From Candidatus Pacearchaeota archaeon (lineage in GTDB: Archaea > Nanobdellota > Nanobdellia > Pacearchaeales > UBA284): a stretch of DNA of 45,096 nt. Position numbers and translations under genes: made by a program. This document shows positions 6,535-15,243 of the stretch, piece by piece. Under the pieces are notes generated by a model. It saw nothing but the letters and a program-made list of their open reading frames with translations, had not been told where the DNA came from and did no database searches. The DNA lies in assembly GCA_026395795.1 (NCBI GenBank), contig JAPLYB010000042.1, positions 1 through 45,096 of the forward strand, read 5' to 3'. The stretch's first letter is position 1, and every line of letters begins with the position of its first letter.

Positions 6535-8916
6535 ATGAAAAAAGGGAAGAATTTTGTTTTAACAAGCATGGTTATCTTTTTCTTGTTTGTTAGTTTGCTG
6601 TTATGCACACAAAATACTCAAGCAAAAGTCGTTCTTTCAACAATGAATGAACAGTATAATCTTGGGGACGAGATAAATCAAAACATAAAGGTTATTACTT
6701 CTGACGATTTCAAGGGATTTTTGAGAGCAACGCTTGTTTGTACTTCTCAAGATTCTACTTCTGAGTCTGGTTTTTCAGGACAAGAAACATTATTATTTTA
6801 TTCTCCCATTTCTTTGGACCAAAATAAAGAAAAACAATTCTCTTTCTCATTCACAGTGTCGAACCCATCTAAATGTTATATCTCTGCAACATTGGAAAAG
6901 AATAGTAATGTAGCAGAAGAAGGAAAATCAACAACATTCTTGATAACAGACAAGGTTAATCTTGAACTGACAACTGCAAAGCAATATTTTCTCCCAGAAG
7001 ATGAATTAAAAGTTACTGGAAAAGCTACGATGGCCAATGGTAAAAGTTTTAGTGGAGCAGTCACAATCACCTTGGAAAATAAAGATTATACAACTACTGC
7101 GACAGGAGAATCATTTTCATATACAATTACTCTGGAAAAAACAATTGCTCCAGGCATGCACGTGCTTCTTGTTAAAGTTATCGACGATAAAGGCAATACC
7201 GGAGAAGCAAGCACAAACTATGAGATTGGCGTTGTAAAAACGGCGCTTGCAATTCTTGTTAATAATATGACTTTTCTTCCAGGAGACATCCTAGTTATAA
7301 CGCCCTTTCTTTTAGATCAAGCAAACAATTCTATTGAGGAAAATCTTTCTGTTAGCATCATCCAAATTTCAGACATATTGTTAGGCTTTCAACAAAAAAG
7401 GATATTATTAAATGAGATTGTCCTTTCAGGAAAATCAACTCAATATAAATTTGCAAAAGATGCCATTCCTCAAGATTATAAGATCACAGTAACCGGGGCA
7501 GGGTTTACAACAGAAACAATCGTTAGAATCTCTACTGTAGAGAAGATTATTTATCATGTAGAAGAATCTACACTTTTTGTAAAGAATATCGGTAATGTTA
7601 GATATCAAAATCCTCTTGAAATATATTTTACAATAGAGAACATAACTAACAAAAAAATAATAAATTTAGATTTAGCAATCAACGAAGAGAAATCATACCA
7701 ATTGTCTGCGCCGAAAGGGATATATGACTTATTATTCAAATCAAATGATGCAGTAGAAGAAATAAATAAAGTTCCAATTTCCGGATCAGTTATTGGGACA
7801 GTGGATCTTGAAAACAAAGAACAACAAGCAACTTTTACACCAATAATCATTCTGATCGTTCTTGTGTTCTTGGTTTCAATAGTAATACTCTTAAAGATGG
7901 GCATGTTCGGAAACATCTTCAAAAAGAAAAAGAAAAAAAGACTTCCAGAAAAAATCTTCGGCTATGAAGTTTACCATGATGAATTACAGTCCAGCTCATC
8001 AACAATGAATAAACCGACAAGCACAATGATCACAAAAACTCCGGGTTCGTCAAATAAAATTATATCAAAACCATCTAGTTCAGTTAGTTCTTTTATCTCT
8101 TTCAGTGATTCTGGTTCAGCGAGAAGTTCATCACAACAACAAACACCTCAAAAACAAGTAAAAATGTCAGACATAAGAAAGTATGAATCAAGCAAGAAAA
8201 TAGAAAGGGCAGTTAGTACGGATACAATGTTATTCTCTTCAAGTTCAGATGTAATGAGAAATGTTTTTGATAAATATGCTCAAGGTTTAGAAGCCAATAG
8301 AATTACTCCAAAAACAATTATGGGTCAAAAGAAAGAGATAAGCATCCTTATGGTCAGAGTTAGCGGAATGTCCGAATTAATGGATCTAAAAAAGAGAGAT
8401 ACTTATTTATTCGATGAATTGTCAAATTCTTACTTCTCAAAAGTAATCCAGAAGATATCTCAAGGAAGAGGTATTGCAGATTTTGCAGATGGACATTTTA
8501 TAATATTCTTTAATGCAGTAGACCAGCCAAATCACTATTCTTCTGCTCTAAGAGTTGCTCAAGAAATAAAAAAATCAACAGAAGAATTTAACCAAGAGAT
8601 AGCAGCAAAAGGTCAATCCTTCAGAATGGGGGTTGCTGCAAGTTTGCATGCTGGTCCGTTGATGGTGGCATCTATAGGGATGGATAGAACTCTAAAGTAT
8701 GCTCCTTTGGCAGATACGACCGCAATAGCAAAGTCATTAGAGAGAAAAGCATTCAAAGGAGAGATATTGATGTCAGAATCATTTTACAACAAAGTTTCTG
8801 GATCAGTTCAAGTTAAAAAGATCACTCCCTTGTCTCTAGGAAAAACAGCGATGAATGTCTACATGATTCAAGAGACAATCCAAGAAAAGAAAAAACAGCC
8901 AAGTTGGATGAAATGA
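6535..8916 (+). CDS. Membrane receptor-like protein: extracellular Ig-like domains and a degenerate class III cyclase domain
   Basis: The first ~30 residues are a signal peptide, then about 400 residues of beta-rich extracellular Ig/MG2-like domains (NLGDEINQNIKV, FLPEDELKVTGKA, FLPGDILVITP). A membrane segment at about 435-458 is followed by a KKKKKKR stop-transfer and a Ser-rich linker. Residues about 602-770 align by eye with class III nucleotidyl cyclases: ILMVRVSGMSEL for the usual FADIxGFT, FADGHFIIFF for GDAVMAVF, and MGVAASLHAGPLMVASIG for the IGIHTGEVVVGNIG strand. The first metal-binding Asp is replaced (MVRV), so the domain may be inactive or act as a regulatory fold. It may transduce an external signal, but the ligand is unknown. 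Confidence 0.75.
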   Translation: MKKGKNFVLTSMVIFFLFVSLLLCTQNTQAKVVLSTMNEQYNLGDEINQNIKVITSDDFKGFLRATLVCTSQDSTSESGFSGQETLLFYSPISLDQNKEKQFSFSFTVSNPSKCYISATLEKNSNVAEEGKSTTFLITDKVNLELTTAKQYFLPEDELKVTGKATMANGKSFSGAVTITLENKDYTTTATGESFSYTITLEKTIAPGMHVLLVKVIDDKGNTGEASTNYEIGVVKTALAILVNNMTFLPGDILVITPFLLDQANNSIEENLSVSIIQISDILLGFQQKRILLNEIVLSGKSTQYKFAKDAIPQDYKITVTGAGFTTETIVRISTVEKIIYHVEESTLFVKNIGNVRYQNPLEIYFTIENITNKKIINLDLAINEEKSYQLSAPKGIYDLLFKSNDAVEEINKVPISGSVIGTVDLENKEQQATFTPIIILIVLVFLVSIVILLKMGMFGNIFKKKKKKRLPEKIFGYEVYHDELQSSSSTMNKPTSTMITKTPGSSNKIISKPSSSVSSFISFSDSGSARSSSQQQTPQKQVKMSDIRKYESSKKIERAVSTDTMLFSSSSDVMRNVFDKYAQGLEANRITPKTIMGQKKEISILMVRVSGMSELMDLKKRDTYLFDELSNSYFSKVIQKISQGRGIADFADGHFIIFFNAVDQPNHYSSALRVAQEIKKSTEEFNQEIAAKGQSFRMGVAASLHAGPLMVASIGMDRTLKYAPLADTTAIAKSLERKAFKGEILMSESFYNKVSGSVQVKKITPLSLGKTAMNVYMIQETIQEKKKQPSWMK

Positions 8917-8949
8917 TTCTAGAACGAATGCATTGGAACGTCACAGAGT

Positions 8950-9432
8950 TCAGGACTTTTGGTTTTTTGACATATTTTCTAATTCATTAAGTTCAATTGG
9001 AGCATAATCGGTTTTCTCAACACTTACATTTATCCCATTAAAACTTTCTTTATTGTGAATATGCCCATGAACGTTGGTGAGCCCAACTGGAATTTCTTCT
9101 TTTGGCAAGGGGCGATGGCTAAATATGAACTTATCAATTCTCAAACTCCCGTTTATTATCATAAATCCTGCCCTTCGAGTTATTTTGTGATCATGATTGC
9201 CTACAATCAACATTACTGTTCCATTTAATTTGCGTTTAATCTTTTGAACTTGTTGCCCATTCCCTAGGGCGAAATCCCCTAGATGAATCACAAGATCATC
9301 TTTTCCTACTTTGTCATTCCATCTTTTAATCATCTCTTCATTCATTTCTTCAACTGATTTAAACGGTCTGTTAGAATACTGGATTATGTTCTTATGATTA
9401 AAATGACTGTCCGAAGTTATAAAAATTTTCAT
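8950..9432 (-). CDS. Calcineurin-like metallophosphoesterase
   Basis: All core motifs of the calcineurin-like phosphoesterase fold are present in 160 aa: SDSHFNHKN near the N-terminus (the D-x-H metal site), GDFALGN (GDxxxx), VGNHDHK (GNHD) and SHRPLP followed by NVHGHIHNK (GHxH). It probably hydrolyses a phosphomonoester or phosphodiester with two metal ions in the cytoplasm. Its ATG overlaps the stop of the upstream nucleotidyltransferase gene by 4 bases (ATGA), so the two are translationally coupled. This suggests it modifies or reverses the work of the nucleotidyltransferase (inference). Its 3' end faces the 6535 gene with only 33 bases between them. Confidence 0.9.
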   Translation of the reverse strand: MKIFITSDSHFNHKNIIQYSNRPFKSVEEMNEEMIKRWNDKVGKDDLVIHLGDFALGNGQQVQKIKRKLNGTVMLIVGNHDHKITRRAGFMIINGSLRIDKFIFSHRPLPKEEIPVGLTNVHGHIHNKESFNGINVSVEKTDYAPIELNELENMSKNQKS

Positions 9433-10088
9433 TTTTTTGGTTTTTCTTTTTCAAACTTGTTGAAAAAATCTTCTCTCAACTGGTCTATTTTACCCATTAT
9501 CAGAATTTCGATTCCTTTTTCTACCAGCAAATCAAGCCTTTCTCCAATCCATGTCACCCAAACATCTTCGCCATTCTCTTTTATCTGATAGAGTAATTCA
9601 TTGTATATAGAATCCCAATCTAAACCTGGTTTGTTTAATGACATGCAATCTTCTAAATCTCCTTCTCTTTCAGTCATTGTCTTGAAAAGAAAAACATCTT
9701 CATTTGAACATAAAAAGATTGAAAGTTTATCTAAATTAAGAACTTTCTTTGCTCTTTTGATCATGTGTTCAGATAATGAGAATTTAGAACAAACCTTTTT
9801 AACAAACATGTCAACTTTAAATTCTCCCCTTACAAGAAGATAATGAGTGTTAAGGTTTTTGTAATCATCTCCAACTTTATTTTTTACAAATCCAATTTTC
9901 ATTAGAGCATTTTCTATTTCAATTAACTCTTTTTTATCATTCACAACAAGATCGATATCTTTTGTTGCAGATTTTAAGCCTTGATAAAGCAAGACTGCAC
10001 CGCCTATTGTATAGATATCAATCTTATTCTTCATTACTTTGTCAAGTTCATTGAAAAGTTCTTCAATTTGTTTAAAGTTTGATATCAT
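9429..10088 (-). CDS. Nucleotidyltransferase, AbiEii/DUF6036-like
   Basis: A 219-aa protein with the polymerase-beta-type nucleotidyltransferase signature: YTIGGAVLLYQGLKSATKDI has the GG motif, followed by the catalytic D-x-D in DIDLVV. The middle (SNEDVFLFKTMTEREGDLED) and the Trp-rich end resemble DUF6036/AbiEii-like toxins, which transfer a nucleotide to a target such as tRNA. It overlaps the upstream regulator gene by 17 bases and the downstream phosphoesterase gene by 4. The order regulator, nucleotidyltransferase is that of type IV AbiE toxin-antitoxin pairs. The exact subfamily is uncertain; toxicity is inference. Confidence 0.8.
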   Translation of the reverse strand: MISNFKQIEELFNELDKVMKNKIDIYTIGGAVLLYQGLKSATKDIDLVVNDKKELIEIENALMKIGFVKNKVGDDYKNLNTHYLLVRGEFKVDMFVKKVCSKFSLSEHMIKRAKKVLNLDKLSIFLCSNEDVFLFKTMTEREGDLEDCMSLNKPGLDWDSIYNELLYQIKENGEDVWVTWIGERLDLLVEKGIEILIMGKIDQLREDFFNKFEKEKPKK

Positions 10089-10962
10089 AGGTTATTGCCC
10101 TGTCTTTTATCTCATTTAATGATGGGAAACCCTCAATTTTTTCACCTTTTAATACACAATTTATAGTATTAATAATTTTGTGTTTAAAACCCCTTAGCTT
10201 CTTTTTGTTTTTTAAGTAAAATAAGGTTATAAAAATTGCTTGTTTGTAATCTTTCTCATCTTCGTAGATTTTTATAGCATCAATAAAGATTTGTTTTATA
10301 CTAAGTTTTTCTTTAGGAAAGTGATAGTAATCTACAAATCCATAGATTGTTATACCATACTCATTGAAAACTGAAAAAGCAGTTGGAGTAGCATAATTTA
10401 CATCTTTTTTGTTTGTTTCAAACAAAACAACATTATCATATTTTGCCCTTATTAAAATGTCTGGATCTATTTCTGGATCTATCCTAAAGGAATATTCTTT
10501 ATAGTCTTTTATGAATTCAATTATATCTGGCCAAATTGGACTTATAAAATATTTTCCTTCTCTTTTGGCTATAATACTAAACTTTCTAGCACTCTTTATT
10601 TTTCTGTATATTAATGATTTTTTTATTCCCGTTGCAGATTGAACTTCGTTTACAGAACTTTTTTCTAGGAATTGTTCTAAAATTGGTATTCCGGCGTCTG
10701 CTAGCACGGGGATGATATTGGGAAATTTTCTTAGAAGTTGTGAAAGTATAGAAATAAACGCATGTTTTTGTAAAATTATTTTCTTATCTTTATTTTCTGT
10801 GAATCCCTTTTTATTAAGCTTATTTATTATATAATATGTTTCTGCAACACTTTTTTTTATAGCTGGTGCTATTTCAATTACTCTTTTTTTACCAAGAGCA
10901 ATCTCTCTAATTATGCAGAGTTCGTTCTTTGTTAAAGTTCGGTTTATTTGTTTTCTTTCCAT
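10072..10962 (-). CDS. Winged-HTH regulator or antitoxin paired with the nucleotidyltransferase
   Basis: 296 aa from the ATG at 10962. The reading frame extends to 11118, but the extra 52 residues are a translation of a hairpin element and the promoter, so I reject that start. A TATA box 25 bases before 10962 supports it. An N-terminal HTH (residues 8-50, RTLTKNELCIIREIALGKKR, then SVAETYYIINKLNKKGF) is followed by a second HTH-like segment (SSVNEVQSATGIKKSLIYRK). The C-terminal half (FSVFNEYGITIYGFVDYYHF) is alpha/beta. It precedes and overlaps the nucleotidyltransferase gene, as AbiEi antitoxins precede AbiEii. A perfect 9-bp dyad centred on its TATA box suggests autorepression. Confidence 0.75.
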   Translation of the reverse strand: MERKQINRTLTKNELCIIREIALGKKRVIEIAPAIKKSVAETYYIINKLNKKGFTENKDKKIILQKHAFISILSQLLRKFPNIIPVLADAGIPILEQFLEKSSVNEVQSATGIKKSLIYRKIKSARKFSIIAKREGKYFISPIWPDIIEFIKDYKEYSFRIDPEIDPDILIRAKYDNVVLFETNKKDVNYATPTAFSVFNEYGITIYGFVDYYHFPKEKLSIKQIFIDAIKIYEDEKDYKQAIFITLFYLKNKKKLRGFKHKIINTINCVLKGEKIEGFPSLNEIKDRAITYDIKL

Positions 10963-10963
10963 T

Positions 10964-11011
10964 TTCCACCAAGGTAATAAACCTTTATAAATCTTTCTTA
11001 TTTTGGTGGAA
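10964..11011 (-). promoter_or_regulatory. Promoter with a 9-bp dyad centred on the TATA box
   Basis: TTCCACCAA (10964-10972) and TTGGTGGAA (11003-11011) are perfect inverted arms separated by 30 bases. The TATA box (TTTATAAA, 10984-10991) lies exactly at the centre of symmetry and 25 bases before the ATG at 10962. This is the layout expected for repression by a dimeric HTH protein, probably the product of the first gene. Confidence 0.65.
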
Positions 11012-11050
11012 ATATACCTAATGAAAGTATACTGGAACGAGACTTCTTTA

Positions 11051-11104
11051 TGCAAGAAAAAGAAGGCTTTTTCTGCATCACAAAAACCTGCTGGTTTTTT
11101 ATGA
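11051..11104. repeat. Paired-hairpin element upstream of the HTH-nucleotidyltransferase operon
   Basis: Hairpin 1 (11051-11077) has the clamp TGC...GCA around AAGAAAAAG and CTTTTTCT. Hairpin 2 (11078-11104) abuts it: TCA-CAAAAACC-TGCT-GGTTTTTTA-TGA. It lies upstream of the promoter, outside the transcript. Confidence 0.7.
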
Positions 11105-11148
11105 TAAATAATTCTCATTTTAGTACACTAATTAGTCGTATCATAAGG

Positions 11149-11358
11149 TTATATTTTTTGTATCTTTATGATATCAGTTGTTTCTATTGCAAAACAGGAT
11201 TTGTCCTCTCTTTTCCCAAAAACAATAGAATTGGAATAGCTTCTTTGTTTCTGCTCGAAAAACAGGGTTTTTCTGCACGCCAAAAATCTGAAAGATTTTT
11301 TTAGCGTTTCCATTTTCCTTATTGCTTTTTTAAGATCATTATAATCTCTTTTTAGCAA
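11149..11358 (-). pseudogene. Gene fragment interrupted by a hairpin element
   Basis: An open frame of about 69 codons with no ATG; it opens directly after a TGA with a TTG. The N-terminal part (LKRDYNDLKKAIRKMET) is helical and Lys-rich, and the C-terminal part (SNSIVFGKREDKSCFAIETT) looks like ordinary protein. Between them the translation runs through the hairpin element at 11252-11306. I read it as a decayed gene into which the element inserted. The family is not recognised. Confidence 0.4.
11252..11306. repeat. Paired-hairpin element inside a gene fragment
   Basis: Hairpin 1 (11252-11277): TGC-TCGAAAAAC-AGGG-TTTTTCT-GCA. Hairpin 2 (11278-11306): CGC-CAAAAATC-TGAA-AGATTTTTTTA-GCG. No spacer between them. 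The rest of 10963-11511 holds the copy at 11051, and at 11360-11420 a more GC-rich stretch with possible weak stems (CCACTG 11364-11369, CAGTGG 11413-11418) that I cannot name. Confidence 0.7.
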
Positions 11359-11462
11359 TCATGCCACTGGTCACCGCTCGCTCCTAAACTGATCCAGATT
11401 TGCCTATAGAATCAGTGGTTCTTGATATTTATTTTTTCTTTTCGAGAGATACCTCTAAGAAG

Positions 11463-11505
11463 TGAAATAAAAAAGAAAAAGAAAAAAATAAAAAATAAAT
11501 CAACT
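11463..11505 (-). terminator. Oligo-T terminator of the surface protein gene
   Basis: Just past the stop of the 11512-14463 gene the - strand reads several consecutive T runs broken by single A or C bases. Clustered T runs in the coding strand are the usual signal for factor-independent archaeal termination. Their density fits a highly expressed gene. Confidence 0.55.
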
Positions 11506-11511
11506 AAACGC

Positions 11512-14463
11512 TTAGATTTTCTTTACAGTAAGTTTTCTTGCTACTACTATGACCACTGCAGTTAACGCTGCTATCATTGATATCAAGATGCCTCCAACAA
11601 CTGGATTTGCTTTTGATGTGTTTCCAGTTATCAAGTCAGAGTTTCCAACACCAGCGGCTTCATTGCCATTCTGGTTGTTTGTTACTGTTTCGACAGTGCA
11701 AGCTTGTTGTTCTAAAGGCTTGCCAACTGTTGTTCCACAGCTGCTCAAATCAGAGCATACTCTAAACTGTAACTCATTCACACAATTTCCAAAGTTAGTA
11801 CATTGCCATTGAGGTGTACATGATGCAGTTGATGCATGGTAGCTTGAACCACCACTGCCTCCTCCGCCATGTTGTGTTTCCGTATCGACACATTGGTGGT
11901 TTGTATTACATGTTTGGCTACTTCCGCAACTTCCACATTGTAATGTTCCACCGCAACCATCACTAGCGCTTCCACAATTATATCCTAATTGTGAACATGT
12001 TAGTGGTGTACATTGTCCTGGTTGCATCCATCCATTAGGTACACCCAAACATGTCTCTCCATTAGATTGAGTCATCTCAAAATATCCATTATTTACAAAT
12101 AATGGATTAGATTGATAGTTTGTGTATCCCATTCCCAGTCTATAGTTCAATTCATCACAACCTTGGCTTATTGTACCATTTCTTACATTGATTCTTAGTG
12201 TTGTTGTTTTAGCAACAAATTCAGAACCTAAGTTAAGATATGGTGCACCGAATAGTTCATCACTGCCATTTGCCCATAAATGGACAACTGGAACAGTTTG
12301 ACTTTCAAAAGACCAAGTTGAACCGTATAGATCAGTTAAGCTGCATCTGTTTTGTAGAGCAAATGCACTTGCATTTCCGCCATGACAAAGAGTCATTGTA
12401 TACTGGAATGTGCATGTACCGCCATTTGTTGCACTAACGCAACAGCTTGATGGTGCTATCTGCCAGTTGGTGTCATAAACCAAATCAAATTCTTTTGTAG
12501 CATTTACATTGAATCCGAAATCGTTCTTTCCGTTAACAACCACTTCATAGTGTCCATGTTCATGTATGTTGCTAAATGGTGCAAGATATGCACTACCGCC
12601 AATATTACTCATTGCATGATCTTCTACTAATGTCCAAGAATCATCATTAGGATTTTGGTAGTAAAGATATGCGTGACCAGAAACTGAATTGTTGAGAGTA
12701 TCTGTTATCAAAGCTTCAACATCAAATGTTAATTCTTGACAACCGATACTTGTTATTTCTGGTTTTACAATTGTAACCTGTGGTGGTGCTTGCGTCAAAA
12801 CATCGTGTTCTGTATGAACTGGTGTTTCCACATTTCCTAAGCAATCAACAGCATACCAATCAAGATAGACATCTCCATCTGGAATTTGCCATTGCCCAAG
12901 ATAGAAAGTTACATTACTTTCATGAGCAGTTTGCCATCCAGTGTTAAAGCCTCCATTGTTGTAAACTCTGTAGTGAATTGGATCGCACTCTGTTCCAACG
13001 CCATTTCCATCAGATGATGTCAATGTAATTGAGGTAAATCTTGTGATTTTCCATATTCCGGTTTCATCACATGAACCACCGATACATCTCTTTGGATCAC
13101 CTAATATTTTGTGACTTGTTGGAGCAGTGTCATCAACAAAATCTGTTTCAGATTGAGTGGTTTCTTTTAAACCAACATTATCTATGCTGTAATATTCTAC
13201 AGTGTGTTGACCTGGACCATAACTACTCAAATTGAAAGTTATTGGCCATTGGTCGCTTGATTGCCAAGCACCATTATCAACTCTCCAGTATGTTTTGTTA
13301 CAACCACTTCCTTGACCATCATCGCATGTTAATGTAAATTGGGTTGAACTTTTGACATACCAAATGCCATCTTTTTGCCATTTTGGCGCGCCAATTGTTT
13401 TGGTTGTTGTTGGTTTTGTATTATCTATATGCACATTAACAGATACGGGATCATTTTCATTACCCGCATTGTCTCTTGCTTTTTTATAGACTGTACAATT
13501 TCCATCATTCTGACATTGTTGTGTTGTTACAGTGTAAATTTGGTTACAAGTAACTAATGTCCAATCCATAGTCTGTATTCCATTGTTTTCAGTTCTTACA
13601 AAACATTTGCACAATCCACTTGTTGCATCTGTATCATTTTCAACTAAAACAAATGAAATGCTTTGCCATGAATCAGCTACTGGTTCTGTTATTACGACTG
13701 ATGGATCTACTCTATCAATCATAACACTGATAGATGGATTTGACATAGAGCCAAGGTTTCCAGCTAAATCAAAAGGTACTACTTTTATTGCATATGTAGT
13801 TCCTTCTGGATCGCTAGAAGCGTCAATGGTTATCTCATTAGTATTTACTGTTGAATAAAAGATATAAAATCCACTATTCTTTGAAAGGAATACATTATAT
13901 CTTATACTTATATTTGCACAACCAGAATCTCTTGGAGCTGTCCAGTTGAAATAAATACTGTTACTATTTGAGTAACCTTTATCTGTTCCAGAATAACACT
14001 CATTTCCGTAGAATTGGGGTGTTCCTGGCTGACCTGGTGCTTGCGTATCTATACAAACAGTACAACAATTTGTTATATGGGATTGATTTTCTGAACCGCT
14101 TCCGTCTGTTGCCCAACCACAAATTGTGTGTAAACCAACTAAAAAGTCATTCCAGTCAGTAAACCAACGTTCTGTTATTAAACCGCTTAGATTAAGAGCT
14201 GGTTTGAAAGCGTATTGATCCCATCTGTAATTAACCCCCAAAAGAGGTAAATCAGTACTTGATGTTGAAATTCCGTGTCCAATTATATCTGCATAATTTA
14301 CATATGCCATATGAGTTTCTCTATCACATGATACTGGATTGTAGGATTCATTGTGTTGTGTAAACTGAGTTATCACTGTATTTGGTACAGCACTTACACA
14401 AACTGCTGCTAAAGTTACTAGCATCATTGCAGTAGCAAAGAAAATTATTCCTTTGCTTTTCAT
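11512..14463 (-). CDS. Large secreted surface protein, S-layer-like, with C-terminal membrane anchor
   Basis: 983 aa. A signal peptide (about 1-25, IIFFATAMMLVTLAAVCVSA) is followed by repeated Ig/fibronectin-like beta domains with shared openings (DTQAPGQPGTP, DRVDPSVVITEP, DNTKPTTTK, DDTAPTSHK) and many N-x-S/T sequons. Around residues 845-880 a Cys-rich stretch (CGGTLQCGSCGSSQTCNTNH) resembles small disulfide domains. A Gly/Ser linker and a second Cys-rich segment precede a C-terminal helix (GGILISMIAALTAVVIVVAR) with a basic end. A strong Shine-Dalgarno site, a long leader and a T-rich terminator suggest high expression, as for an S-layer or major surface protein. No S-layer family signature was recognised. 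Confidence 0.75.
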   Translation of the reverse strand: MKSKGIIFFATAMMLVTLAAVCVSAVPNTVITQFTQHNESYNPVSCDRETHMAYVNYADIIGHGISTSSTDLPLLGVNYRWDQYAFKPALNLSGLITERWFTDWNDFLVGLHTICGWATDGSGSENQSHITNCCTVCIDTQAPGQPGTPQFYGNECYSGTDKGYSNSNSIYFNWTAPRDSGCANISIRYNVFLSKNSGFYIFYSTVNTNEITIDASSDPEGTTYAIKVVPFDLAGNLGSMSNPSISVMIDRVDPSVVITEPVADSWQSISFVLVENDTDATSGLCKCFVRTENNGIQTMDWTLVTCNQIYTVTTQQCQNDGNCTVYKKARDNAGNENDPVSVNVHIDNTKPTTTKTIGAPKWQKDGIWYVKSSTQFTLTCDDGQGSGCNKTYWRVDNGAWQSSDQWPITFNLSSYGPGQHTVEYYSIDNVGLKETTQSETDFVDDTAPTSHKILGDPKRCIGGSCDETGIWKITRFTSITLTSSDGNGVGTECDPIHYRVYNNGGFNTGWQTAHESNVTFYLGQWQIPDGDVYLDWYAVDCLGNVETPVHTEHDVLTQAPPQVTIVKPEITSIGCQELTFDVEALITDTLNNSVSGHAYLYYQNPNDDSWTLVEDHAMSNIGGSAYLAPFSNIHEHGHYEVVVNGKNDFGFNVNATKEFDLVYDTNWQIAPSSCCVSATNGGTCTFQYTMTLCHGGNASAFALQNRCSLTDLYGSTWSFESQTVPVVHLWANGSDELFGAPYLNLGSEFVAKTTTLRINVRNGTISQGCDELNYRLGMGYTNYQSNPLFVNNGYFEMTQSNGETCLGVPNGWMQPGQCTPLTCSQLGYNCGSASDGCGGTLQCGSCGSSQTCNTNHQCVDTETQHGGGGSGGSSYHASTASCTPQWQCTNFGNCVNELQFRVCSDLSSCGTTVGKPLEQQACTVETVTNNQNGNEAAGVGNSDLITGNTSKANPVVGGILISMIAALTAVVIVVARKLTVKKI

Positions 14464-14480
14464 TTTTAACTTTTTTTTAA

Positions 14481-14489
14481 ACCTCCTTT
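14481..14489 (-). promoter_or_regulatory. Strong Shine-Dalgarno site of the surface protein gene
   Basis: AAAGGAGGT on the - strand, 17 bases before the ATG at 14463. Most genes here appear leaderless, so this strong site is unusual. A TATA-like CTTTATAAATAA near 14600-14611 would give a leader of roughly 110 bases. Confidence 0.6.
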
Positions 14490-14702
14490 CAATCGAGTCG
14501 TTTTCTCGTTTAAGATTTCTGCCTCTTTAATATAAGTCCCGAAATTAAAAATTTCAAGACTTTCATTAAATGTTTTCAGATTGTTACATCAAACTAAAAT
14601 TATTTATAAAGATTGTTGCATCTTAACATATATATCTTTACGTCGATGTTTTGTTGTCCCTTTGAGTAACACTTCTTAAAAAAGTGATAATCAATATTCG
14701 AT

Positions 14703-14826
14703 TTAGTCCTTAAATTCGTTAACTTTTAAAAGAGAATTAACAATAGCGTTCTTTATTTCAAGATGTTTTTTTTCTAAATCAGAAATCCAAATATCAAGTT
14801 TATTGTTGTCTGATCGTTCTTTTTCT
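14703..14826 (-). pseudogene. C-terminal fragment of the TtuA-like gene, duplicate of 15576-16118
   Basis: About 40 codons directly after the PIN toxin stop encode LDIWISDLEKKHLEIKNAIV and end a few residues later, matching the C-terminus of the 15576-16118 product. At DNA level 14726-14795 and 15596-15665 match over 70 bases with about three differences. There is no start codon. The rest of 14464-14826 is the leader and promoter of the surface protein gene. Confidence 0.7.
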
Positions 14827-15243
14827 TCAATTTTTCTCTCGTTTAAAAATCTTGAGAAAATTTTCTGGTAAGATTATTCTAATTCCTCGAAATTCAGAAA
14901 CATTTAATAGATGTTTATCCTGGCTTATAATAAAATCTGCTTTACCCTCTAAAGCCGTCTCTAAAAATTTATTATCTTCTATATCTTCTGTAATAATCTT
15001 TAATTTTTCAGAAGGTTTGACAATAATAGAATTTTCAATAATTAATCTCCCCCATTCTTTTATAATTAATTCATCCATTTGAATTTTGAAGGATTTTAAT
15101 GTTTTTACTAATTCTTCAATAATTTCTAAAGAACTAACTAACTCAAACTTTTTATCTTTCCAAGCTTCAACAATTTTAGAACAAAAATTACCTTCCCAGA
15201 AAATGCCAGAGATGAATACATTTGTATCTAGAACAATTCTCAT
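14827..15243 (-). CDS. PIN-domain toxin (ribonuclease)
   Basis: 138 aa with the PIN fold acidic residues: MRIVLDTNVFISGI at the N-terminus (first Asp), a Glu in LEIIEELVKTL, EDIEDNKFLETALEGKADFI in the middle and SQDKHLL near the end. This pattern fits the subfamily described as putative toxin component, PIN family (TIGR00305-like), which cleaves RNA with Mg2+. Its ATG overlaps the stop of the AbrB-like antitoxin gene by 4 bases. Directly after its stop lies a fragment of the neighbouring TtuA-like gene. Confidence 0.88.
   Translation of the reverse strand: MRIVLDTNVFISGIFWEGNFCSKIVEAWKDKKFELVSSLEIIEELVKTLKSFKIQMDELIIKEWGRLIIENSIIVKPSEKLKIITEDIEDNKFLETALEGKADFIISQDKHLLNVSEFRGIRIILPENFLKIFKREKN

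Noticed and set aside
10963-11118. 52-residue N-terminal extension of the HTH regulator
   Set aside because: It spans a hairpin element and the TATA box/dyad; the ATG at 10962 fits a leaderless promoter.
11050-11304. 84-codon + strand ORF
   Set aside because: It runs through two hairpin elements and has no protein-like composition or promoter.
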